Origin: Pardosa pseudoannulata
Taxonomy: Eukaryota; Arthropoda; Arachnida; Araneae; Lycosidae
NCBI GenBank assembly: GCA_032207245.1
Contig: CM063500.1
Location: 75,454,668 to 75,518,667 of the forward strand
DNA length: 64,000 bases
Direction of reading: 5' to 3'
The translations under genes and the position numbers were made by a program. Position 1 is the stretch's first letter, and each line of letters begins with the position of its first letter. The notes under the pieces are model-generated. The model did not search any database, was not told the origin of the DNA, and saw only the letters and a program-made list of their open reading frames with translations. Positions 24,069 through 39,076 of this stretch are shown here, one piece after another.

Positions 24069-24071
<3 letters not shown>
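23144..24071 (-). mobile_element. Internally deleted hAT element (928 bp) inside a microsatellite
   Basis: Termini: caggggtcggcaacctg at 23144 and, on the other strand from 24071, caggggtaggcaacgcg, a ~14-bp inverted repeat of the CAGGGGT.GGCAAC type seen in hAT (Charlie-like) elements. Flanked on both sides by atatatat (23136-23143 and 24072-24079), consistent with the 8-bp hAT duplication although inside a repeat this is not independent evidence. Encodes only a BED-finger remnant. Confidence 0.85.
23456..23782 (-). pseudogene. hAT transposase N-terminal remnant with BED zinc finger
   Basis: A 108-residue frame starting MDKCKRKRTYYFNDEWEH. It shows Trp16, then C31-x2-C34 (CLLC), and H49-x4-H54 (HFKTVH), the CX2C...HX4H signature of the BED-type finger at the N-terminus of hAT transposases and of domesticated relatives. 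The catalytic domain and the C-terminal dimerisation region are missing, and the frame ends in unrelated sequence (NIYSYCATTYNC). DNA-binding part only; could in principle still bind element ends, but there is no evidence that it is expressed. Confidence 0.7.

Positions 24072-24144
<73 letters not shown>
24072..24144. repeat. (TA)n microsatellite, right part
   Basis: Continuation of the tract at 22860-23143 after the hAT insertion. Confidence 0.95.
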
Positions 24145-24150
<6 letters not shown>

Positions 24151-24693
24151 TACATAAACAGTGGTTCCTGGTTACGAATTTTTATTTCTGTGGTCTTAAT
24201 TAAATCATATATCTCTAATAATAAATTTTCGGTTTAATACGTTTAGCTTTTCAACATTTCCCTGCTTAAAAGGAATCTTAGTAACTTATATCAAAGAGTT
24301 TACTATTGAATAGTTGAACAATGACAATATTGGACGGAGTCCGGAGCTTATTATGAATTTTATGTGAAAATTACTAATTATCTTGCGTGATTTATACCAC
24401 CGGGTGATGGCCGCGAATAATTAAAAGGAACTTTCAGTTACATTATCTAGCGAATACTGAGGATAACCACTAATACTATGATTTATGGACAGGAAAATTT
24501 GGCCAGTTTGTGGAAAAGTGACTAAGAATTGACATATGCTGCAATATCTACATTTTATGGATACTTACAGAAAATTGGCAGAATCAAGCTGATTATATTG
24601 TATTTAATATGATTTAAAACCTTTATTATGCGATCAACTTATCTTTAAAGACAAGAAGCACTATGGCTAGACTTTATACCCGAATATTTTCTC
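24145..24693. other. Unassigned AT-rich sequence
   Basis: Begins cagtggttcctggttacg right at the microsatellite edge (about 24161), which resembles a pogo/Tigger or hAT terminus but has no visible partner. Otherwise nothing recognised. Confidence 0.4.
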
Positions 24694-24697
24694 TCAA

Positions 24698-25295
24698 CAC
24701 TTTGACTACCATAGGAGTCACCGGTGACCGCAGTCGACTTGGCTACAGCGTCGTGGGGGCGACTTTGTGATGCAGCAAATAATAAAAGTTAGTAATTATA
24801 ATAAATATGGATACTGATAAATTTTTCTATAATACCATTGTTATTATAATAGTTTGAACAAATTAATGCAGTGTAGAACATACAAAAATAGTTTTATTAG
24901 TACATGAAAAATATTCATTTTTTCATTGAATATGGCAATGAGTCAGACTGAAACATTCAAGGCAAAAAAAGGTGAATCAACGCGATCGGAAAAATATGTC
25001 ACCATCTTTTATTCAAATTCTTTTCTCTAGTTATTCTTAGCTGCTTTTAATGACAAAGAATGAGAGTTATCATTTAGCAATCGAAGCAAGATGGCTTGAA
25101 AAAAAGGACAATAGCAACAATTGCCTACCGCGTCGTGGAAATCACAGGTGACCCCCACCAAGAAAACTGCTTGAAGCATGATTTTATAACTCATTTAACT
25201 GCTGCAAAAAATATTTCAGCATATGCATCGCATAATGAAAAGTTCACGTGGGTGCTTTGGTCAAAACATTGAAAATGCGTCTGGCAGTCAACGTG
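24698..25295. mobile_element. Old piggyBac-like MITE (about 598 bp)
   Basis: Inverted termini: cactttgactaccat (24698 inward) and cacgttgactgccag (25295 inward, other strand), two mismatches in the first 13. The four bases outside are TCAA on the left and TTAG on the right, each one transition away from the TTAA target. A subterminal palindrome gtcaccggtgac lies at about 24717. No frame of significance inside. Degraded but the two-ended symmetry is clear. Confidence 0.55.
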
Positions 25296-25299
25296 TTAG

Positions 25300-25690
25300 A
25301 AATATATCGGTAGGAATAGCAACATTCGAGACTCGTAAACACTCTGCTATCAAGATGTCTACAGGGAAAACTATAAAATAAATAGTGGTTAATCTATATG
25401 GGCAAGTTTTCCTCGTAGTAATTTCACTGAAAAAAAATTTAAAAATATAATGAAAATGTTTCTTTAATGTAACCGTAAATGTTATTAAATCAAGAAATAT
25501 GCGAGCTAAAACCGTATGATAAGAAACGGTCAAACGATTAAAAGAAAGAAATTTGTTCTCATTTTCCCTCGTTTGTCTTTTCTTTTATAATGTATGCACT
25601 TAAAAAGCGTAGTTGAATTTATTATGTTATTTAATACTTTCGAAACTTTGTCTTTGAAATATCATTCACGAAAAATACTCAGTGGAAGCA
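25300..25690. other. Unassigned AT-rich sequence
   Basis: Contains an 81-codon minus frame (25288-25533) overlapping the MITE end; no recognisable domain. Confidence 0.4.
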
Positions 25691-25691
25691 T

Positions 25692-26102
25692 TTAAAATTA
25701 AGGGACTTGACCTGCGTTATCTTACGTTCTGTCCCTTTACTACCGATAAAATATTGTTAATTGAAGTTGAAAGTCCCATTAATGGAATGTGAAAATCATT
25801 TTGGAGTAAAAGTACTGTTTTAAAGCTGAAAGTTCCTCCATATCTAATTTTTATGTCCAAAGTTCCCTATTTAGGGCAAGCTATTAGCTGCAGGTACGAA
25901 ACATAATGGACTTAAGAGGATAGATGATGTTACAAAAGGAATTTTAGATTTTTAAGATCAAAGTTATAAAAGTGCCCCAAAACATTATAAATGATTGAAG
26001 TAAGAAAATTGAACCTTTAGCTACTTGGCGTGAAAAACATATGAAAGTTAATGAACTTTCTATCCAATTAAAAATTTTTTAATGGGATTCTACAAAATTA
26101 CT
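25692..26102. repeat. Repeat F, copy F1
   Basis: About 411 bp from aaaattaagggacttgacct to gggattctacaaaattactt, repeated at 27084-27500 with few differences (one is a 6-bp insertion in F2). Together they bracket repeat E3. Not an LTR pair by sequence: it does not begin TG or end CA. Confidence 0.8.
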
Positions 26103-26111
26103 TACAATTCT

Positions 26112-27026
<915 letters not shown>

Positions 27027-27035
27027 ATATACATA

Positions 27036-27084
27036 CACTGTCTACCAATAAGTATTTGGTCACCTGTGATAGAAAAGACGAACT
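27036..27084. mobile_element. Isolated Tc1 terminus (about 48 bp)
   Basis: Starts cactgtctaccaataagta, then tttggtcacctgtgatagaa, matching the first ~45 bp of the Tc1 element at 19131, preceded by TA. The rest of the element is missing and sequence passes straight into repeat F2. Confidence 0.8.
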
Positions 27085-27500
27085 AAAATTAAGGGACTTG
27101 ACCTGCGTTATCTTAAATTCTGCCCCTCTACTGCCGTTAAAATATTGTTAATTGAAGTTGAAAGTCCCATTAATGGAATGTGAAAATCATTTTGGAGTAA
27201 AAGTACTGCTTTAAAGCTGAAAGTTCCTCCATATCTAATTTTTATGTCCAAAGTATAAGTTCCCTATTTAGGGCAAGCTATTAGCTGTAGGCACGAAACA
27301 TAATGGACTTAAGAGGATAGATGATGTTACAAAAAGAATTTTAGAGTTTTAACATCAAAGTTATAAAAGTACTTAAAAACGTTATAAATACTTGAAGTAA
27401 GAAAATTTAACCTTTAGCCACTTGGAGTGCAAAACATATGAAAGTTAATGAACTTTCTATCCAATTAAAAATTTTTTAATGGGATTCTACAAAATTACTT
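27084..27500. repeat. Repeat F, copy F2
   Basis: Direct repeat of 25692-26102, same strand. Abuts the truncated Tc1 end on its left. Confidence 0.8.
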
Positions 27501-27780
27501 TTCAATAAAATTATGTGTTATGGACTTTTTTTTAATGCAAATGTAAACAACAATATCAATATCTCTTTTAATATTTTTTCACCATAAAAGTATCAAATAT
27601 AAAAAAGAAAATTTTAGAATGACTTGAGATAAAATATCTGATTTGTGCACCTAATTATTTAATTGTAACTCTATTTTAGCATACTTCTTTTTATATTGCA
27701 TGATATGACATCAGAATTATAATTCACCAATTGCCTTCAATTCAAGAGAGTTTAAGTTAAGATAACTATGTTGTTGGCAT
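27501..27780. other. Unassigned AT-rich sequence
   Basis: No frame or repeat recognised. Confidence 0.4.
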
Positions 27781-28440
27781 TGTAAGCTATTCAGAACCTA
27801 GACCAAAGTGCACATGGGTTTAGGAAGACAATCAAGCGCCATGCAGGGCCCATTTGGTAGAAAAGTCCCTCCAGGCCTACCCTGGCAGCGATGGGCATAT
27901 TGCAAATACTGGACCACCCCACCACGCATTCGACGCTTATAAGAACCCAGAGCTCGGCCTTCGCTCGGCAGGCACCAACATGAGGCGAAAGCAGCACAAT
28001 TACGCTTGAGAGAGAGGAGAATTTGGAAGACTATTGGATGCTTAGCTGACCTCCAGATGCCGGAATTAGTGAGGATGGAGCAAACCACGTGGGCGGAGAA
28101 TTAGAGCAAAACAAGAGGAAGATAGTGAATTTAACTCATTGCACTTATAGAAGACGAAAAGCCAAACAGGATGAACAGGAAATTTAGAGAGGTGGCAGAC
28201 GCAATCCTGAGCCTCTAGATCACCAATCGGGGGTCATTGTGACGGATCTTTGACCCACCCTGCGGATTCTCCGTAACTCGGCCTTCTCGAAAAATAAATC
28301 TCTAGAGCTTTGCATTAGCCGTGCCCATCTCCGGGAGTTTGTTTCGCTGTGTAGGCCTACCAAATGGGTGTAGGCAGGCCTTCGTCTTATGCTGACCACT
28401 TTGCCGAGTCACTCATCAATGTAGAATCTTTTGGAAGACA
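27781..28440. other. GC-richer island without an intact frame
   Basis: About 660 bp clearly richer in G and C than its surroundings. Conceptual translation of either strand is broken by stops (longest is a 96-codon minus frame at 27798-28088 with no recognisable domain). The contrast with AT-rich flanks suggests a decayed transposable element, perhaps a LINE, or a decayed exon. No motif supports either. Confidence 0.35.
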
Positions 28441-28699
28441 CACAAGACAGACAATATATTTAAATTTCCTCTATTGAAGAATCATGGATGAAATACGTGT
28501 ATATAGTGAATATTTATATTGGTCACAAGAATGGAGATCAGCTGATAACAGGTGCAGCACCATTCTTTTTCTGCTGCTTGTCTTAGGGAGAAAGCTGATA
28601 AAAATATTTTTCTAATATTTTTCTTGATCTCTAAAGGGAAAAGAAACATTCTTTAATTATACTTATTATTATTATAATAAGATGGTTATTAAGTTTTTT

Positions 28700-31600
28700 G
28701 GATTATATTACTGAAAATAACTTAAAGATATGCAGATTTTAAAGCAATAATTTCATGATTATTGTCATTATTTAGTGTAAGTACTACAGTAGTCAAGATG
28801 AACCAATCCTGTATAAGGTGCTATCTTTGTAAAATAAGGAAGGTAATTTTTTAATATTTATTGCTATTTGTATTAATTTTTATTACTTTAAAAAATTCAA
28901 TTGTTATCCTGAATTCTTAAAATTTAAATAGAATAGTTCTTAATGCACAAGTGTAATATGCGATTCTTTCAGTGTTACTCATATATTTCATTATTGTTCT
29001 TAAAAGCTAATAAAGGAAATACATTTTTATTAAATAGTATATTTCCTTCACAATCATGTGACGAGTAATTGTATCGGAAACATTTTGTTTACCCATTACA
29101 TTTTGCATGTGTGTGCTTCACATATACCTTTATAAACTTATTTCATTATACAAAGTAATTTCACGATATTCAAAATTTTATACTCTAGATGTTCTGTGTT
29201 TCCTAGAACACTAAATAGTTCCGCATAGAAAATGGATATTAAACAAACAAAAAGCAAAACGTTTAATAGCGTTCTCCAGGTTTTCCCCTATATATTCAAC
29301 GGCTTAATAAACATTGATGCCGAGTATTTCATAAAAGCGTGTAATGGTGAAGGGCATAATGACGAAAAGATCATCTGGGATTTTTCTACTAATTACTACA
29401 GTTCCCGGCTAAACTCCCCTTCATATACTCTCGTAGAACTTGAGTTAATGGAAACCACTTGTTTGCTCTTCGAAGATCCGCCGCGTCTAATGATCAGTCC
29501 GCTAGGATCCTTTGAGATGTGCATTTGTAGATAATTCAGAGCATGTGTGGAAAGTGGAGCGGGTCATACAGTTTTGTAATAAAAGCCGGATAAATGCAGC
29601 GATAAATAAGTGCTTCCTACTATACTAAATATAATTGCATTCGGTTGAAGCAGGGCGTTTTCGTTCCTTTTATTAAAGGAAAATTTCGTGTTATTGTCTT
29701 TATACAGGTTTTAGGAAAATTGAATTGTTACTGCGGGAGGAAAAGTTTTGCTTGTGTGTGCTTCAAATATCCCTTTATAAAATTATTTCATTAGACAAAG
29801 TAATTTCACTATAGTCAAAACTTTATACTCTAGATGTTCTATGCTTCCTAGAACACTAAACAGTTCTGTATAGAAAGTGGATAATAAACAAACAAAACGC
29901 AAAACCTTTAATAGCGTTCTCCAGGTTTTCCCGTATCTGTTCAACGGCTTAATAAACATGGATGCTGAGTATTTCATAAAAGCATTTAATGGTGAAGGGC
30001 ATAATGACGAAAAGATCATCTAGGATTTTTCTACTAATTACTACAGTTCCCGGCTAAACCCCCCTTCATATACTCTCGTAGAACTTGATTTAATGGAAAC
30101 CACTTGTTTGCTCTTCAAAGATCCGCCGCATCTAATGATCAGTCCACTAGGATTCTTTGAGATGGGCATTTGTAGATAATTCAGGGCTTGTGTGGAAAAC
30201 GGAGCGAGTCATACAGTTTTGTAATAAAAGCCGGATAAATGCAGCGATAAATAAGTGCTTTCTCCTACGCTGAAAATAATAGCATTCGGTTGAAGCGCAA
30301 CATTTTCGTCCCTTTTATTAAAGGAAAATTCCATTGCTATTGTCTTTCTGTAGGTTTTCGGAAATTGGATTTGTTACTGCGGGAGGAAAAGTTTTAGTTT
30401 AAAAGGAAAGAAAAGATTTTAAAAATGAATTATGTAGTCTAAATAATAATTGTTCTAAATTACATTTGTCGAAAATATTCTAGAATTAATTTGAAAATAC
30501 ATTATATTTTATCTTGTGTACAGAGAGAAAATGGCTCACGATTGAAACTTTTGGGGAATAAGTTCTTTTCATATTAAAACACTAAAAATATGATGTGGAC
30601 ACAGAACTGCTCTATAGAGCTATCAAATAACGTACGTTTTTTGTTTGCTAAATTCAATGTGATAAATCCTTGTTCAATTCTTTAATTTTTTAAGAAAGAT
30701 AAGTTTTTTTTGTTCGGAAAACTTAACTGTGGTAAAACCTAGTTTTTAAATAATTGTATTTTATGAGTGGTTTTTTAGTATCACTGCATTTTTCGAATAC
30801 TTTATTTTAGTTACATTTTAGGAAGGGATTGATTTCAACAGCATGTTTATATTTAAACCTGGAATTCTAAAGATAAAAAAATCCATAAGCGTGAATTTTA
30901 AAGACTCAGATTAGTAAGAATAAATTTGAGAAACAAAGTAATTTCTACGTTTAGAAAACAAATTTAAGTTTGTCAGACATCTTAATTTCCCCCAAAATAT
31001 AATTAGCAGTTCATTTCAAAAATATTGTTAATGATACTTTTTAATATTTTTCGAGTTGTTATATTATATTACTGAAAATAACTTAATGAGATGCAGATTC
31101 TAAAGCAATAATTTCATAATTATTGCAAATATTTACTGCAAATAATACGTTCGTAATTGTGAACTGATCTTGTATAAGGTGATATTTTTTAAAATATAGT
31201 ATGTAATTTTTTAAAATATTTATTGCTATCTACATTAATAATTATTACTTTCTAAAATTCAATTGTTATCCTGAATTCACATTTTGAATAGACTAGTTCT
31301 TAATGCACAAGGATAATTTTACAATCTTTTAGAATTACTCATATATTTAGTTATTGTTCTTAAATGCTAATAAATGCAATAAAATTTTATTAAATAGAAT
31401 ATTTCCTTTACAAACATGCTACGAATAATTGTATCGGAAATATTTTGTTTATCCATTACATTTTGCATGTTTGTGCTTCACATATACCTTTATAAACTTA
31501 TTTCATTAGACAAAGTAATTTCACGATATTCAACATTGTATATATGGTGTTTCTTAGAACACTAAATAGTTCTGCATAGAAAATGCATATTAAACAAACA

Positions 31601-33360
31601 AAAGCAAAACCTTTAATAGCGTTCTCCAGGTTTTCTCCCATCTATTCAACTGCTTAATAAACATTGATGCCGAGTATTTCATAAAAGCGTGTAATGGTGA
31701 AGGGCATAATGACGAAAAGATCATCTGGGATTTTTCTACTAATTACTACAGTTCCCGGCTAAACTCCCCTTTATATACTCTCGTAGAACTTGAGTTAATG
31801 GAAACCACTTGTTTGCTCCTCGAAGATCAGCCGCGTCTAATGATGAGTCCGCTAGAATCCTTTGAGATGCGCATATGTAGATAATTCAGAGCATGTGTAG
31901 AAAGCGGAGCGGGTCATGCAGTTTTGTAATAAAAGCCGGATAAATGCAGCGATAAATAAGTGCTTCCTACTACACTAAGAATAATTGCATTCGGTTGAAG
32001 CTTAGCGTTTTCGTCCCTTTTATTAAAGGAAAATTCTAGTGTTATTGTCTTTCTGTAGGTTTTCGTAAAATGTAATTGTTACTGCGGAAGGAAAAGTTTT
32101 AGTTTAAAAATAAAGGACAGATTTTAAAAATAAATGATGCAGTCTAAATAATAATTGTTCTAAATTTAATTTGTCGAAATCATTTTAGAAATAATTTTAA
32201 ACCAGGTTATAGTTTCTATCCTTATCTTGTGTGCACAGAGAAAATGCCTCACATTCGAAAGTTTTGGGGAATAAGTTTTCCTTTTCTTATTTACAAACTA
32301 AAAATATGATGTGGACACATAACTGCTTATGAGAGCTATGAAATAAATTACGCTTTATTTTACTAAACCCTTTGATTCAATGAGAGAAACCACTGTTCAA
32401 TTTTTTAATTCTTTAAGGAAGATAAATTTTTTTGTTAGGAAGCTTAACAGGGGTAAAACCTAATTTTTAAATAATTTTATTTTATGAGTATGGTTTTTAG
32501 TATATCTGCATTTTTCGAATGGAGAAACTGGCTCACATTCTAAAGTTTTGGGGAAATAAGTTTTTCTTTTCTTATTTATACACTAAAAATATAATGTGGA
32601 CACATAACTACTTTTTAGAGCTATCAAATAAATTACGTTTTTAATTTGATAAATTCTTTAATTCAATGTAAAAAATCAATGTTCAATTCTTTAGTTCTTT
32701 AAAGCATTAGTCTTTCATTAGTTCGTTAGTTTTTTTTTGTAATTAAAACTTAAACGGGGTAAACCCTAATTTTTAAATAATTATATTTTACGAGTGTTTT
32801 ACTAGTATACCTGCATTTTTTGAATACTTTATTTCAGTAACTTTTTAGGAAGGAATTGACATCAACGACATGTTTATATTTAAACCTAGAATTCTAAAGT
32901 TAAAAAAAGTTTTAAAGTGTGGGTTTTTCAGACTCATATTTATAAGAATAATTTTGAGAAACAACATAATTTTTACATTTAGAAAGCAAATTTACGTTTG
33001 TCAGACATCTTAATTTCCCCAAAATATAATTTGTAGCTCATTACAAAAATATTATTAAACATTATTATTAACAATTTTGGACTTATCATATAACATTACT
33101 GAAAATAATTTGGAGATATATAGATTTTAAATCAAAAATTTCGGAATTATTGCCATTACGTAGTGTAAATTTTACGTTAGTTAGGACGAACTTATCCTGT
33201 ATAAGGTGCTAGTTTTAAGACTATAATGGGTATTATTTTAATCTTTATTACTATTGAAAATTCAATTGTTATCTTGAATTACTAAGTTTGCACTGAGTAG
33301 TTCGGAAAACTTAACCAGGGTAAAGACCTAATTTTTAACTGATATAGAGTTACGAAATTT
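28700..33360. repeat. Long-period tandem repeat G (units about 1.7-2.4 kb)
   Basis: Three successive occurrences of ttactgaaaataactta near 28709, 31071 and 33097 mark two full units and a partial third. Unit 1 has an internal duplication of about 650 bp (29100-29755 repeated from 29756-30420); unit 2 has a different internal duplication of about 300 bp (32230-32510 repeated from 32520-32820). A sub-block of about 300 bp starting gcgttctccaggttttc (29271, 29923, 31620) is better conserved than the rest. A 100-codon frame over it (29232-29534) is closed by frameshift or stop in the other two copies, so not a gene. Confidence 0.75.
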
Positions 33361-33865
33361 CTAAAATCTTAGGTTTCAATAATTAAAATAATTATACTAT
33401 AATAAAATTCACAATTTAATATAATTTAAAAATGAGTAATTTTATCTGATTCGGCAATGAATGGCTTTCACTAATTTAACAATAAGTAGAGCGTATTAAT
33501 TTGGGTAAACAACGAGAGATTGAGTAACGATTGGTATCAATTTAAAATGAAATATAAACTGATATTTCTCTTCCTCTAGAAAGCAAATTCTCCAAGAGAA
33601 ATTGGAGGTTTACCAATAGGTGTTAGAAATATTCTAATTATTAATACCTTTATACTTTATTTTGAATATTCCTCTTTCGAAATTCCCGTATAAAGTAATT
33701 TGAGTAGTCATTTCTGCTTTTCAGAAGATTTTAAAGTTTGAATATTCCAGCATACTTTCAATTTTTCGATTTATAATAGCTGACATAATTTTGATATATG
33801 TTAATCTTTGTTAATTTTTTAATTTCATTTATTGCATATATTGATTTATTGTATATATTCAATAA
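33361..33865. other. Unassigned AT-rich sequence
   Basis: Follows the G array; nothing recognised. Confidence 0.4.
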
Positions 33866-33866
33866 A

Positions 33867-35220
<1,354 letters not shown>

Positions 35221-36258
35221 ATATATACTACCTAATTATATATACTTAGTACATATAATTAGGTTATTATATTTATTTTTCGGCTAGTTTTAAGTTTTAT
35301 TTTAATATATAATTTGTAAATTTAAAAAATTCTATCTGCGGATACTTTAAAACAAATTCACTTAGTTAAAAATCCAAATAAATTATATTTGTACTATCAA
35401 ATTCTAATTGCCATTATTTAGTTTTCTATCCCAACGGATGTTAACGAAATTTTTACTGTCTAGTATATATACTTTAGTATATGCTACTTAAGTATATATA
35501 CTTTTAGTATATACTACTTAAGTATATATACTTTTCAAAAATTATGATAATACACTGCACTAACATAAATTTATAGAACAAATTACACTTAAGGTTTATT
35601 ATTAATTACTTTTGGATTTATTGCATTTTAAAACATTAATTGTGAAATTTTTATAGAAACTTCTCGTAAACTGTTGTACTTGATCTCCGCATATATATTA
35701 TGATAAATATAATACTTTATTCCCAGAAGAATAGATTAAAAGTATTAGAAATTCAATAAACATTTTTATTTTGATTACTTTACAGTTAGAATGCTTCTAG
35801 AAAATCCATTTTTTTTACTTATTTTTCTGCATAATTTATCACAAACTATTAAAAGATTACTATATTTATTTTTGGTTAGTTTTACGTCTTATTTTAATAT
35901 ATAATTTATAAATTAAAAAATTATTTTATCTCTTCGTAAAAATCATCTCCCTAGGTAGGCGGATACTTTAAAACATGTTCACTTAGTTAAAAGTCGAAAT
36001 AGATTCTATTTTTACTATCACCTTCTAATTGCAATCATTTAGTTTTCCATCCCAACGGATATTAACGAAATTTTTACTGTCAAAGTGTATATACTTTAGT
36101 ATATACTACTTAAGTATATATACTTTTCAAAAATTATGAGAATATGCAGCACTAACATAAATTCATAGAACAAATTATACTTAAGGTTAATTATTAATTA
36201 TTTTTGTATTTACTGCATTTGTGAAATTTTTATTGTTGTACTCGATCTCTACATATAT

Positions 36259-36357
<99 letters not shown>

Positions 36358-37345
36358 GACTAATATAATACTTTATTCCCAGAAAAAGATATTAAAAGTA
36401 TTAGAAATTCAATAACCATTATTATTTTAATTATTTTTACAGTTAGAATGCTTCCATTAAATCCATTTTTTAAACATATTTTTCTGCATAAATTATCACC
36501 AACTATTAAAAGATTATTATATTTATTTTTTGGTTAGTTTTACGTTTTATTTTAATATATAATTTGTAAAATTAAAAAATTATTTTATCTCTTCGTAAAA
36601 ATCATCTCTCTAGGTAGGTGCATACTTTAAAACAAAATCACTTACTTAAAAACCCAAATAAATTCTAATTGTACTGTCATCTTCTAATTGCAATAATTTA
36701 GTTTTCCATCCCAACGGATATTAAAGAAACTTTTCCTGTCAAAGTATATATACTTTAGTATATACCGCTTAAGTATATATATATTTTAAAAATTATGAGA
36801 ATATGCCGCCCTAACATAAATTTATAGAACAAATTACATGTAATTTTGCACAATTTATGATTAATTATTTTTGGATTTACTGCATTTTGAATCGTTAACT
36901 ATGAAATTTTTATATAAACTTCTCGTAAACTGTTGTACTAGATGTCCACCTACATATTACGACTAATATAATACTTTATTCCCAGAAGAATGGAATAAAA
37001 GTATTAGAAATTCAATAAACATTATTATTTAGATTAATTTTACAGTTAGAATGCTTCCAGAAAATCAATTTTTAAAATTATTTTTTGTATAATTTATCGC
37101 CAACTATTAAAAGATTATTATATTTATTTTTGGGATAGGTTTATGTTTTATTTTAATATAAAATTTGCAAATTAAAAAAATAATTTAGCTATTCTGTAAA
37201 CTCATCTCCCTAGGTAGGCAGATACTTTAAAACCAATTCACTTATTTAAAAATCCAAATAAATTCTATTTGTACTGTCACCTTCTAATTGAATCATTTAG
37301 TTTTCCATCCCAACGGATATTAACGAAATTTTTACTGTCAAAGTA
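35221..37345. repeat. Tandem repeat H, about 4 units of ~600 bp
   Basis: Landmarks: tttattttaatatataattt, catctccctaggtaggc, gttttccatcccaacggata and ctttattcccagaagaat. The ccaacggat motif lies at about 35431, 36051, 36709 and 37311, giving intervals of about 620, 658 and 602 bp; the middle interval is longer because of an (AT)n expansion. Each of the first three units has AT-rich palindromes of the acttaagtatatatactt type. Confidence 0.8.
36252..36355. repeat. (AT)n microsatellite inside one H unit
   Basis: About 100 bp of AT with a few TG interruptions. The matching place in the neighbouring H units holds only catatatattatg (about 35691) and acctacatattacg (about 36949). Confidence 0.95.
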
Positions 37346-39070
37346 ATTTTTTTTCTCTCGTGACATGGATTAATAGAAAATCAAATTTCTAAAACTGCAT
37401 TATCGAAGGGATTTGAAATGAAGTACAATATTTCCTTCGGGAAACTTTTTAATGAGTACTTCAGTTAGTTTTTTTCCCAATAGTCGAGTGATGTGAAGAA
37501 ATTTGAACTGTCAATCATATACAGATGGTAATCCTAGTTGAAAAAATAATTTAAATCATTCCATTCAAAGAAGTTTCTAAAGAAGATTAAAAAAAGTCCT
37601 GGGTAGTTGAGATCATTAGTAATAAAGTTCAAGAAAGTTGAAAGATTTTTTGAAAAAATACTAATCTCTGAAAAAAGGAGATTGAATAAAAAATGAATAT
37701 AATTTCATAATTACTGACATGTCAGAATATGAAAATCCGTAAAGCTTCTCGCTGAAAGATTATTTTTCGAACAAAATTTTGATCTTAATATAAATGATCA
37801 TTTAGTTTTTTCACATATTTTTGTATATTCTGTACAGATTACACTTTAAATTTACACTTTTTTAACACTTTTATACCACATAATTTTATTGATTATTTAT
37901 ATTAGTGATACAAAAAAATTGAATTAAATAATCGCATTAAAAAATAATTGTTTTTGTATAAATTTAATGGTCTTTAAACATTATGAAATATAAACTAAGT
38001 AAATAAAAGGACTGTATTTTACGATTGTTCTGTAGTGATACTCCAAACACCTCATTTACACAACATAGAGCAGTAATAGCTAGTGGCACAATTTTTAGTA
38101 TTTATCAATTTGCATTACTTATTTTGAGTTTGTCTGATCGTCATTGAGGAGTAAAGGCTTTTGAAATGAACGGTAGCTTCTCCCCATCAGATTGTTTTCT
38201 TGAAAAGGCGGTATTTATAGTTGGAGCCTTTTTGAGGATTTTTTTCCTTTTTCGGTACATCATCAGAGAGATTGTGTTCAAAATATACATTGTAACTAAT
38301 TTTTGGGTGCTTGTTAAAATCGAATAAATGTGTCATAAAGTAATTGTAGTATCAGTATTCATTATTGCACGTACTTTCCTTTTCTTTGGACTTAACGTCC
38401 CTTGAGGGTAATCGCTGGCCCAATTTTAGTTTGGAACTTCAGTGATACCACTATACGAAAATACCATAGATTATCACACTTGGCACAATTTGCCATGATC
38501 TTAACTAAACAACGATTAATCTTTAAACTCCACTAAATTATAATTGCCGTTTTGGTTATACATTTAAGAGAGAAACAGTATATGTATTAAAAAATAAAAG
38601 TATTAATTTCGTGGAATAAAACAATTCTTCAAACGCATACTCCGTTATCATTGATTATACAATAGATAGAATAAGATAAAATGAGAAAACAAAATTAACA
38701 ATAAGGTAGTATGCCAATATCAATAGAAAAATAAGCTAATAAAGAAACATATATAAAACACATTCTAATTTATGCTATTTTAAAGTATATTCTCTACATT
38801 ACAATATAAATAAAGATACTTAAAACATTCTAGTTCTTTTATAACGAAATTCAGAGGAAAGTTTATTAAATGGCAAGAAAATAAAGTAACAAAACGCAGT
38901 TTAGATTATAAAAAGAGTTCTATCTCTTGCCCTTAGAACATATTCAACTACTAAAAAGTTTTTTAGGATTGACTTGAAACAAAGTACAAAGCATTGAAGA
39001 TTGATCCGGCCATCTATGCATATTGTATCATACATATACTCAAGCATATCTAGACATGTATAATGTAGTA
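37346..39070. other. Unassigned AT-rich sequence
   Basis: About 1.7 kb with no recognisable frame, element end or tandem structure. A patch at 38150-38270 and another at 38390-38450 are slightly less AT-rich. Confidence 0.4.
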
Positions 39071-39076
39071 AATACA

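Noticed and set aside
29232..29534. 100-codon + frame in repeat G as a gene
   Set aside because: The matching copy at about 31.58 kb has a frameshift and the copy at about 29.88 kb lacks the ATG and has an in-frame stop; DNA identity is not codon-patterned.
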